From: Tyto alba
Taxonomy: Eukaryota > Chordata > Aves > Strigiformes > Tytonidae
Assembly: GCF_018691265.1 (NCBI RefSeq)
Contig: NW_024881316.1
Coordinates: 9,174,819 to 9,238,818 of the forward strand
Direction: 5' to 3'
DNA length: 64,000 bases
Made by a program: the position numbers and the translations under genes. The notes under the pieces were generated by a model that searched no databases, was not told the DNA's origin, and worked only from the letters and a program-made list of their open reading frames with translations. Below, piece after piece: positions 53,501 to 64,000 of the stretch. Every line of letters starts with the position of its first letter. The stretch's first letter is position 1.

Positions 53501-56500
53501 CCAGGTAGCTTTGTCACTTTATCTTCTCTTATGCATAAATTTCATTCTTAAATACAGAAATTTATTTTATGAATATTATTCTATATTTTGGTTCTGTGGT
53601 ATCAGAAGCGTGCGGTTTTTTATATAAAAAAAAAAAAAAAAAAAAAAGATGGTTGGTTGATTATTTTACAACTCTAATAAAATGTTTACATAAGGCACAC
53701 TATAATTTTAGAAGTGCACCTGACAATATGGTCTTTCTTGACACTTTTAAATAATGATTTTTTTTTTTTTTTAATAAAATCTTGTGGTTATCTCCTCTTC
53801 CCTTCCCTCCCCTTCCCTCCTTTCCATAGCAATTACAATGTTACATTTCTCAGGAGAAACTTATCAATATATTCAACAATTTTAGGAGTATATTAGAATA
53901 ACAAACTTAATAAGATAGGCTGTTTAGCTTAAGTAAAAACAGCCTCAGCTTTCAGAATCATGGCACACTACTTATGCATTCACATCAAATGATAATTCAG
54001 GTCTAAACACATACTTTTACAAAAGATCTACATGTACCTGTGCATGGAGAGACAAATTTACAGGATGATATGAAAATGAATCGTCATGTTTCCCCCAATG
54101 TTATTCAAATTCATTTTAAGGAACTTTGAAATTGCATACATTGAATTTATGAAAAAGAGGCATAAGAAGTTAATCACAGCATTAAAATTTTGGACAAACC
54201 TTTTCATCAAGTCTATGAGTGCAGCAATCAAAATCTTTTCAGTCTTTCCTCTTAAAAGAAATTTTGCATCTTCTTCATAAATGTCATCTTCTGACTCTGA
54301 ATCTTTTCAGATTTTTTAAATAATTTAAACATACTGCTTTACTTTGTTGCTTTTAATGACAAAACAGAGGTGATTGTAATTGTTCTAAGCTGCCCAAAAG
54401 TCAGTGTCAAACCACAGACAATCAGAATCTTATCAGAAGTGTTTTGTCTAGAACAGAAAAAACGCAGTTTGGCTAACCCAAGCCAGTTAACTACAAAAAA
54501 GTATCTTCCAAATCCTGCCTGTTTCTCTATAAACCCTCTCTAGAAACTCCGTCAAAGAGATGGTGAATTTTGCAGTAACTTCCAGTCATGATGATCTCAT
54601 GTAACATTTTTTATGGTTCTTACCTACATGATTTTTCTATTCCACATTCTTTTTTTCAGAACTCCATTATTATTGATTATGCCTTTATAGCTTTCTCTCT
54701 AGCCGATGCTTCTCTGAAGTCACTCAGTTTTAATTTATTTCTCTTCAGAAATTTAGTTTAAAATTGGCTACTATGGATGCCTTATCACATTCTTTAAACT
54801 TCAGCTAAGGGTCTTAAAATGAATTCAGGATAGATCTCCCACTGACTTTTATACTTCATTAGCATATAAATCTAAGCCATCATCTCATTGTATACCTTCT
54901 CATAATTTTTAGTAATCCTTATTCTGTATTATATTTATGTATTACAAATTATTCCCCATTTCTGAAAAATGCACATCTTAAATTTTGTATTCCTCATATG
55001 AAAAAGCAGAAATGAGCTCTCTCTCTAATGCTGAGAAGTGAGTAGGTTTTTTCCATGTTAATAATTTTCAGTTTAATTACCCTGTATTTATTACTTATTT
55101 TTCTATGTATGTAAAAACATACATCAAGCAAAACCATATAGTATTTCCTTGAGGTTATGAAAACCTTGTTACATCTCAACACCAGTGAGGGCTTAGTAAA
55201 TTGCAGAAAAAAACATGTGCACAACTGAAATATAGACCTCTGGAACTGGACAAATCCCCCATAACTTTTGGTCAACATTTCCTGCCTCAGGTTTCCCTCT
55301 CTGTAAGAAGGATTTCTGTATTAGAAGAGCATGTGTTACCTGAGAATTTGTGAGTGTAATCTAAGCTCATTTCTCCTTGTGTAACATCACTAGTCTCTAA
55401 TATATGCTAGGAAGAACAGATGTTTACCAACATTTCCAGAAGTCTCTTTTAAAGCCTAAGTAAATACCCTAAGCTTTAATTTTCTCCAGGGATTGGTAGT
55501 AAATATGCTTCAAACACTCACAGAGGCAGAAATAAGGATCATTGTTTGAAATTAGTTAATTTGTAGTGAGCACAGAAAATCTGAAGTTTTGCAGAATTTT
55601 CTGCTGAGCAGCTCTTTCCATTATGATCAGCAATGAATAAGCTTGGAGAAATATGTTCCAGTATTTATTCTGACAAGTCAAAGGAAGGAGAATGGGCTTG
55701 AACTTTCAACTTGATATTCTGTCCATCTTCCATTAAGTCACTTTTTAAAAATTGTGTGTTCCTAACTTTCCAACTTTTTTTCTGGCAGATTGTAGGGATA
55801 TAACTGTTCTTCCAGTGTCAGTGTGCAGCTTGCCTGGCTGTATCGGTGAGTACCTACCAGCCCTTGAAGAGCTCGCTCCTAGGATCATTTAGCATTCCTT
55901 GACACTGGTGTTTAATTAGAGAATGTTTGAGCTCTTTGAATTGCTAGTCACTCATGGTTACTTGCATCACCTTTTCAAAATTTTAAACATTTATTTTTAT
56001 TTTTAGAAATGCTTAATCCCCTTTTTAATAGAAGAGCGTGAAGAGGATTAAGCCAATGAGCAGTGAATTGAATACTAAACAATGTGAGGAAAGATGCTTT
56101 GACAGCAGTCTGCATTGAGCCATCCAGGAAGGCAATTGCAAAGCAGGCAGAAAGATAGAAGGTATTTTAAATATACGTGATTCTTACAAATAGCTATCAA
56201 TGCCCATGCATACAAAACAGTTGGAGATTTAGGTCAAGCCAGATGTTCACATGAAATATGATGCAAATAAAAAGGAAAGGAACTGGAAAATAAAATTATT
56301 TGGGACTGATCAAAAGGAAAGAATATACCTTCCTACATCTGACAAATGTACAGTTGGTCAGCATCCTGCACTATATAACCATAAATTCATTTCTATGCAG
56401 AGTGCCAACAGCAGGCTTACACTTCAGCTGTGCTTTCAAAATAAGGGAGAAATATGTGAGAAACTGGTGGTAGAAAAATATTTGTGGAAAATTTCCCCAG

Positions 56501-56514
56501 AAGGAAGTATCAAA
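50531..56514. other. 6 kb AT-rich DNA, no gene recognised
   Basis: An A run at 53626-53647, a T run at 53758-53772 and a C/T-rich stretch at about 53791-53826 are the only simple repeats. No coding region recognised. A candidate cryptic exon at 55789-55845 is covered under findings. Confidence 0.5.
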
Positions 56515-56618
56515 GAATAATTTAGGTTAGAAGGAATCTCTGGAAGTCATCCGGTTCGACATTTGCTTTTAGCAGGTCCAAACTCAAGGACTTTTGCTTC
56601 ATTAGAGCTTGCAACCTA
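56515..56618 (-). mobile_element. CR1 LINE 3' end, minus strand
   Basis: GAATAATTTAGGTTAGAAGG, AATCTCTGGAAGTCATCCGG, TTCGACATTTGC and AGCAGGTCCAAACTCAAGG are the reverse complement of a CR1 3' end (on the minus strand, CCAGAGATTCCTTCTAACC then the tail). About 100 bp remain and it is clearly diverged. It is the only minus-strand CR1 piece I found. Confidence 0.8.
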
Positions 56619-59600
56619 TTTTGTGGTGTAGACTATATCATGTCTCATATAGATCAGTTCACTGGCACACTTAAGCTTATTTCGGAATGTAATACAGGCA
56701 ACTTATATGTATTGATTATTTAGAGTTAATGTAGAGATATTACAGTTATATTCTGTGGCATAGTTAGCCAAAAATAGCCAGAAAGGCAAGGAAACAGGCA
56801 TCTCTGATAATAAATACATACTGAAGAGTCTAGCCATCTGAATGTATTTGAAGCCTCTCTGAAAAGCAATCAGTTTTCCTGAGGGCTTCCAGGAAAGGCA
56901 TAAACCAGATGACCATTTATACACTTTTCTAGGTGGTATGGATTATTTTTTTCTTATTCAGCAAAATGTTAACTACCAAATAACAGGTAGGCAAAGACGC
57001 TCCTTACAATTTAGGATTTAATTGGTAAATATTTCAGAGGTCTCATAGTTGTATAAGAACTTAATTATCTGTGTTTATGAGCTTTTTGTAATTTAAAGCT
57101 TCTGTAATGATAATATATGTTTTGCTGTGCCTGAGTCAGCTTTGTCCTTTGGGCATCAAAATTATTTCCTTGCAGTAGAACTTCAGTTGTCAGTGGTCTG
57201 TAAAAGTGGGCCAGCTTCCTTGGTGCCATATGGGATTCTTTAGTGAGATTCTTGTAATTTTGTTCAGCCTGAAGAGAGCATTAAGGAGGCCATGAAGCCC
57301 AGGGCCCACCTAGTGGCTGAATATGCGAAGAATGATAATGAGTATGAAAGCTCTTTTAGCTCAATGACATTCAAAGTCCTTGTTATCACAATGCCTGACC
57401 ACTGGAGTCACTGGAATGGAAAAGACTGTTCTGTCATTTAATCAGTGCTTTCCACTCATTGGGATTCAGCCCTAGTCTCTAGTGGCAACTGTGCTTGGAT
57501 TTCTACAGCTTTAGGGCTGCAATAACTCACTTAACCATAAAAAGGGGTGGGACAGATGAAGAAGATTAAGAAATGCAGTGGTTTGTGGAGGTTTGCTCAT
57601 TTGCATATGTTTTCATCTCCCCTGTGGATAGGCTGGCATTCATTAATTTCCCCTCAAACAGAAACTCTTGTTTGTCACAGAAAACCCCAAGATACATCTC
57701 CTGAGTTTGTCCTACATAAAGATATTATACCACAGAGAGCAATAAGCAGTATTGATTGTTTCCTATCATATTTGGGTGACCCTGACTACTTTGCAATAAT
57801 TTTTTAAATCTGTGTTGCTTAGGCAGTGTTTAGGAAGCTGTTGGACCTGTGGCTTGGCTTCTAAACACATTGTGTCTCCTTAAGAATGAGATTTATATTG
57901 GCTGCATCCCAGAGGTGAATATAATGACCCCTTTCACCTTGTCAAAAGGGCAGCCTTGTCAAACTTGCAGTAGTCAATATCCTACAGCGCATCCATTTAG
58001 CACAGGAGCACAGCCCAAACTGGGACTTCAGAGTGCAGGTACTCAAATGCACAGGTCTGACAAAGACAAATAGCACAGGGATGCACTAACCGAGCAAGGA
58101 CAAAGGGACGCCTTGCCTCCACTGTGTGAGAAATTGAAGCCCACTTACATTTCTCCTGCATGCATTTTATGATGTGAGAAGAGGTTTAATTTTTTGAAGT
58201 CCTTGATTCAAGATATAAGCATCAGAGGAGTCTCTCTGCTGAATCCCACAAGTTTTTATTTCATTACTTTTTTCTTTTACTTTTTTTTTCTTTTTAATAG
58301 ACTGGAATTTTATCTTCTTCATATAGGTAGATTGGTTGGGGCACTTAAATAATAGTTTCCCTACTGATACCCTCAAAGCTCTCTGCTACAGGTACTTATT
58401 TAATAGCTTCTACTTAAACTATTATGGCAGTATTGTGCTAAGCAGTGGTCATATTCTTTACGTGGACAGTTCTGATCTTTTTACTGACTTTTCTGATTAA
58501 ATAAGTTACATTGAAATTGTGCTGTGTAAAAATCTCTAACAGAGAATGCATTCCACAGAAGAAGATATACTACATTTTAGAAAGACTACATTTCAATAAA
58601 AAAAGATAATTTTGCATGACACTTGTGAAAAGAATCAAGACGTTTTCAATTAATGTTTTTGTGACTTCTTTTGTAGAGCTGTATTAATTTCTGTGGCTGA
58701 TTTTACTTTTGCATAACATAAATTTGTGGTATAAATGGCCCAACTGTCCCTTGAATGCAGCTCTGTTGTGCAACGATGGTCTTTTTTCGACATAAAGTTC
58801 TGCAACGATCTCAAATCTACTTAGAATTAGGATTGCATTTCCCATTCAGGTCATAGTTTTCTGACTGTCATTTTAATGCAAATCACAACAAGTAAACTTA
58901 GTGGAGTCGGTGAAGTAAAATCTGTATAAAAACCACCAGTCCCCAATTCTACAAACACTCAGCATGTAGCTAATGGTAAGTCACATTGATTTCAACAGTA
59001 CTACTAACAGTGTGCAAAATTAAATGCATTTATAAGCCTTTGCAGGATCAGGGCTTCAGAGAGCTCATGAACTGGCCTTTGATGTCCATTTATAAATCCC
59101 CATTATAATTAACAGGAATTTTACAGGCACATCAATAGCAAAGTATTTGTAGAGTGTATTCCTGCTAGCCAAATAGTCTGCAGATGGAGTCCCAAAATAT
59201 TCATTGACTCCCTGCTGACAAGGAAATTATTTATTATTACTACCTACATGATACAGTACTAACCTTGAAAACCCATTATATTCTAATGAGGCCAAAGCCA
59301 CTTAAACTAACAAATAATCACCACCTCAAAATCCGTATTAATTTAAGGAAACATTACAGCTACCATAGAATTAGAAATTTTCAGACTTTTTTATTATGTC
59401 CCATGATGGAGGAGACAGACAAAACCTTCTAGAAGCCAGGACAGTGCTTACCATCCTGAGCTCTGTTCCTGTTTCTACAATAGGAAGTCAGAATCAGACT
59501 ACACTGTGGTACAGGAGGATAAATGGAAGAGAAAGAGCAAGGTTTTCAAGAAAGGGGAGATAGGATCAGTAAGTAATACTGAAAGCCAGTCTTTCTACTT

Positions 59601-61519
59601 TTTTTTTTTTTTTCTCAATGGAAGAGCAATCAGAGATGTCAGATATTTAAGAAAAAATATCCTGTTTACATTTGGTCCAGTTTTCCAAGTACTTATGGCA
59701 TATGCAGGGGTATGTATTGGAAAACAAGAGTTACTAGTTTCTTTCTCTTTGATTTACCCTATTTACCCTGATACCTTGTTTCATTTCTTACTTGGGAAAA
59801 AAAAAGGGATACTGAGAGGCAGGAAATCTTCTGCTTGATTTTGAAAGGCAACAGTAGATTAAGCTGTATATGTGGGGTGAACTGTTGAGCAGACATGTGC
59901 ATGTACTTCTTATAGCACAGAACAACTGATATACTTTCCCAAGTAAAAAGTTTGAAATTACAAATATTTATTTATTTATTTAAGTAAAGTTAATGGGGAA
60001 ATTTTAAGACAAGGCCTTTAGGAGGAGTCAGTATGTATATCTAAGGCCTTATGCAGAGACTCCAGTGCACTATCCAATTCTTATTCCTTGGAAGTGCCAA
60101 AGCGTAACATATAGAATAGACATCTGTCTTAGGTATGTAGGAAAAAATATTTTTTATCAATCAGGACATAAAAATCTTCTTTACTGGTTCCATGCCTTGA
60201 TATTTACTGATTTTTTTGCAAACATTTTATACTTCATCTCACATCAAGCTCTCTTAACTTAAGAGGATATCAAATGTTAATTATTTGGCTGAAAATACAT
60301 TTCCCCACTATCAACATTTTCCAAGAGATTCTGCTTTGTCTTTACACTGAATCTGGAGCAAGCTGATGCACAATTACAAAACCAACTTAGTTTTGCATGC
60401 TAACACTGAAAAACTTCAGTACGTTTCATTGAACTATGACAAATTAACCAGGGAGAATCTGACCTATTCAGCAAATGTTGGGGCTGTGGGAGTTTATATT
60501 ATATTATTAACAAACAAGCAATACAGTCAACAGTTCAAGTTTGGAGTTAGAGTAAACAAAGTTTTAATTTTGTGTCTGATCCACAAATTCACTAGCTGGT
60601 GTTTTCATGATAAATCAAGTGACATAGGGAGTGCTCTGAGAAGGCAGCATGCATGCTTTTTGCTTGTGACATAGTATGATCAAACAACTACTTAAAGTTC
60701 ACCATAAAATTTTCTACAAAACATTCTGGAAATTGGAATAAGAAGTCTATCATACAGTTCACTAGATGTAAATATAATTACTGCTCCGGGACAAAGGAAA
60801 TCAACAATTTTTTTGTTGAAAGACAAATATATATGACCAGATCGTAAATAAAGACTTTCTCAAGGCAAATGTACCCTCATACTCATTGTCCTTCAGAGGA
60901 GTTTTATTCTTTTAAAACATCTTTGTTAGCTTTAATTGAAAGATAGTTAGAGGAGAATTTAGACATTTCTCTCTGTGCTTTACTCTCATTTTGACAATTG
61001 TTGCTGTGAAAGAAGCCTAGATGAGTTTATAGTAGCTTTATTTTTGACATGAGAAATTTTAGAATTACTAAACTCTTGAATAATTTAATATCTGAAAAGA
61101 GCTTTTGTGCTATGACAGAAACAGGATCCTAAATGTTAACTCTGTAGTGGATGTCAGAAGATCACCATATGTTATATTTTAATTTACCCTTGAGTTTCTA
61201 GAGTTTGCTGAAACACTGGTTGAAAATTCAAACATCTTATGTCTGTACTTGAAACAAATTCAAGTAGATACAACAGGAAAAGAAAAGTATAAATTATCAT
61301 TGTAAAACATGTCTAGAGTGCCATGTGTAAGTCAGATTACCATATCCAGGAAACATGAATTCCAGGGAGGAATACCTAGCAAAATTGTGGTATTAGACAT
61401 CTATCATAGTAGAAAAGATTAAAAGTGTCAAAAAGTGTTTAGGAAGATGCTGATGTTTTCAAGCCTGCAACAGGCATTGACACTGAGAGATCAGGTTGCT
61501 CAATCCATCTGTCCCAGGT
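56619..61519. other. 4.9 kb AT-rich DNA, no gene recognised
   Basis: Nothing recognised apart from a T run at 59599-59613 and a short (TTTA)n run near 59966-59984. Open frames up to 110 codons match no family I know. Confidence 0.5.
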
Positions 61520-61541
61520 TTTCCCTTGCTAGCAAGGGAAA
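61520..61541. repeat. 22-bp perfect palindrome
   Basis: The left arm TTTCCCTTGCT is followed without a spacer by its exact complement AGCAAGGGAAA. The centre is the NheI-like hexamer GCTAGC. The next base pair outward is mismatched. Confidence 0.95.
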
Positions 61542-64000
61542 GCACCCCACGCCATTGACCCCCAGTCCTCCTGATCATGGAAGCAGGATTAACACGTGTT
61601 ATGGTTGGAACAGCTTTGCTTTATTGTCCTCCTCCAGCTGCAGTGGAGTACAGGAGATATCCCTGGACATGCCCAAACACATAATTTGTGTGCCTTATTA
61701 CCCTTTTCCCCATTTCTTTACACTCTTCTTTGCCACCCTTTCTGAAGTCTAGCTCTGTCCCAAATAATTACTGATAATTACTTTTTCTCCATTGAGCTCA
61801 ATCTTGCTACATCCATATCCAAAGTTGGTGTTATTCTGCTACCTAGGTGATGTCAGCATTACATGCTCTACTAACAAGGCTGCCTAGGTGCTGTCACACT
61901 TGCAAGGCTGTTCCTCCCCAAAGGTCTGCAATGCTCCCCTGCAGCTATCTGTGATGTTCAGCCCTTTCTCACTTACCTCCCCTTTAACCACCTCTGAGAT
62001 CCAGGTGTCCCTGACAGCCCTCACAGTGCTATCTGTAACTTTTGGCAGCTTCTCACATGGTTTATTTGTCATGTCCGGCAATTTCTCATGTCACAGCTTC
62101 TCATGTCCTATTCAGTTACCTTAGCCCCAGGTCAGGGATTATTCAGATACCTCGATATCTGCCTGTAGCCCTAACAAAAAAGGAAATGAGATTTAGCTTG
62201 TTTATCTTTGCAATAGGAACACTGAGATTAGATACAAAGTAAAATCTTGCAGATGTGTTTTATAAGTATATAGTATAAGTAGAGCATATAGAGCTAAAAC
62301 CACTGGAAAAAAATAATTTTAATAAATTAATTGGCATTACAGCAATTGAATATATGTATAAGGATGTATCAGGCACCTAAAGATCACTGTGATATTTATA
62401 AGACTGATAAGCCTGGTCAGTTTAAACTCCAAAGAAAAATGAACTAGATTGACTTTCATTAACATCCTTTATGCTGAGGGTTGGTTCCTACTCATTTTCA
62501 GTTGTTATCACTAAAAGCAGTCTGTCCTTAGCAGCCATATGCTACCCCCACTGTGAGCACACAGTACTGCGGTGCTGGTGCTGTACCCTCGACAGTCCCC
62601 ATCACCCCACCATTGGAAGCAGGCTCCAGAGCTCTTCCATGTGGGATGCTGAGGTGGGCAACGTTTGAGATCTTTCCCTTTTGTAAAATGTTTGAGTTTC
62701 TTGACACCTGTGAGCGCTGGGCCTCTGGTAAAGGCACAGGTGCCCTGGGATGCTCAGGGAGGTTGTTGCAGCAGGTGCCCTGTCCTGCAGTCTGGCTCGT
62801 TCTTCCCTGCTCAGTGGCTTCTCCTTTTCTTAAAGGTTGCATGTTTTCAGTGATCAGCAATTGACCATCAGCAGGTTTTTTATAGTTCCGGGGCCTCTGC
62901 ATTCAAGATATTCCCATATTTCAAACACTTTAATATTCCATCCTTTCAAAATTGTGCATGCTAGCAAGAGACACCAGGCACCAAGCCCCAGTTCATATTG
63001 GAAGTTCACAAAATAAGTTGGTAACAATCCCAGCAGACTACAACTGCTGCCTTGCTGAGTTTGCTAAGGCATAGTTAGCTTAAGGCCTGAAACTTATTCC
63101 CTGAAGCATTGCAACCTTTACAGGGCCACAGTGTGCAAAAATGTTTTTACAGTTATTATTATTATTTACTGTACTTATGTTTAGGTTAAAACAAACTAAT
63201 ATTTATTAAATTCTGCTTAGTATAGATCTGCTTTTATGGGTGCATTAGACCTCTGCTTTGACTGTAGTATAAACTGTTCATGGATTAGGAAAAGCTTTCT
63301 AAATAATAGGCAGTGAAATTAGAAGGCAGTCATACAGTGGGATGGGAGGTATAAAGAGGAGATATAATGGCAAGGCAAAAATATTTTACTTATAAAGTAA
63401 AATTTAATAATTATGTAAGGAAGGACTATATGATGTGTTTGCTTAGTGATCAAGGATTACAATTCTCAGCTCAGGTACTCACTTCCCACTCCATCATCCA
63501 ACAAAGGGTTCTGTCTTGGCTTCTAACACCTCACTGACATCATTTTGCTCTGCCTGCTGTCCGAGCCAGATTTACCCTCTACTGTAGAGTTCAGTCCTGA
63601 AGAAATATGGCACAAGGACAAAGAATTTGAAGTTAATTCATCATTCTATCAAAAGTCAATTTAGAGGTCAACTGATAAATTACCTGTTGTCTAGTTAAGG
63701 GCAGGCGTGAACTGCAATAATCTCATACAAATTCTGTATTACAACTGCCACTCCAATTCAAAGATTATTTTCAGTGAAAGTACAGTATCTAGGAACATGT
63801 GCATGCCATCCTATCTTTTTCTAACTCTACTTTTTCTATCCATGCATTCATTAGCTTTGAAAGACAACTCTTAAAATGAGAGTTGGCCACTTACATATGA
63901 AAATACATTCACTTGAACTGAAACAGAATTAATTGATCAGGGACCAATGTAGGAAACTAAATTTGCAGCTTCTTCGTTGAAAATAACAATCAAATCCTGT
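61542..64000. other. Mixed DNA with GC-richer patches, no gene recognised
   Basis: Two patches, about 61540-62130 and 62530-62860, are GC-richer than the rest and carry overlapping open frames on both strands (up to 124 codons). I recognise no domain, splice pattern or repeat family. The last 1.1 kb is AT-rich and featureless. Confidence 0.45.

Overview
This 64 kb window looks like gene-poor, AT-rich nuclear DNA from a bird. The evidence is several chicken-repeat-1 (CR1) LINE remnants, including two well-preserved CR1 3' ends finishing in the typical ATTCTATGATTC(TATG) tail, and three solo LTRs of avian ERVL-like type. I found no convincing protein-coding gene, rRNA, tRNA, CRISPR array or bacterial-type feature. 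Every long open frame is explained by a repeat or has no recognisable domain. The window is either intergenic or lies inside large introns; the sequence alone cannot decide which.

Layout: a CR1 3' end (517-718, +); AT-rich DNA; a GC-rich solo LTR on the minus strand (3582-4056) with an intact-looking TATA box, E-box, NF-Y-type box and poly(A) signal; 9.3 kb of DNA without recognisable elements; a 1.83 kb uninterrupted pyrimidine tract (13350-15174) made of a (TTTC)n array, a mixed transition zone and about 200 perfect copies of TTTCC; a degraded CR1 piece (about 16230-16440); 11.9 kb with only homopolymer runs; a plus-strand solo LTR (28372-28941) with a perfect 5-bp target duplication, of the same broad family as the first; 7.7 kb with a strong hairpin and a recent 55-bp tandem duplication; a longer LTR of a different family (36637-37587); a CR1 3' end (41234-41359, +); a cluster of three CR1 copies (47865-50530), one carrying a dead reverse transcriptase; and a minus-strand CR1 tail (56515-56618). 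The remaining 7 kb holds a 22-bp perfect palindrome and otherwise nothing I recognise.

The most notable feature is the giant compound microsatellite. It is purely polypurine/polypyrimidine over 1.8 kb, its pentanucleotide half is apparently error-free, and its tetranucleotide half carries the same one-base slip at almost regular spacing of about 315 bp. Other points are the two related LTRs in opposite orientation and possible cryptic exons. No set of genes here works together as a system.
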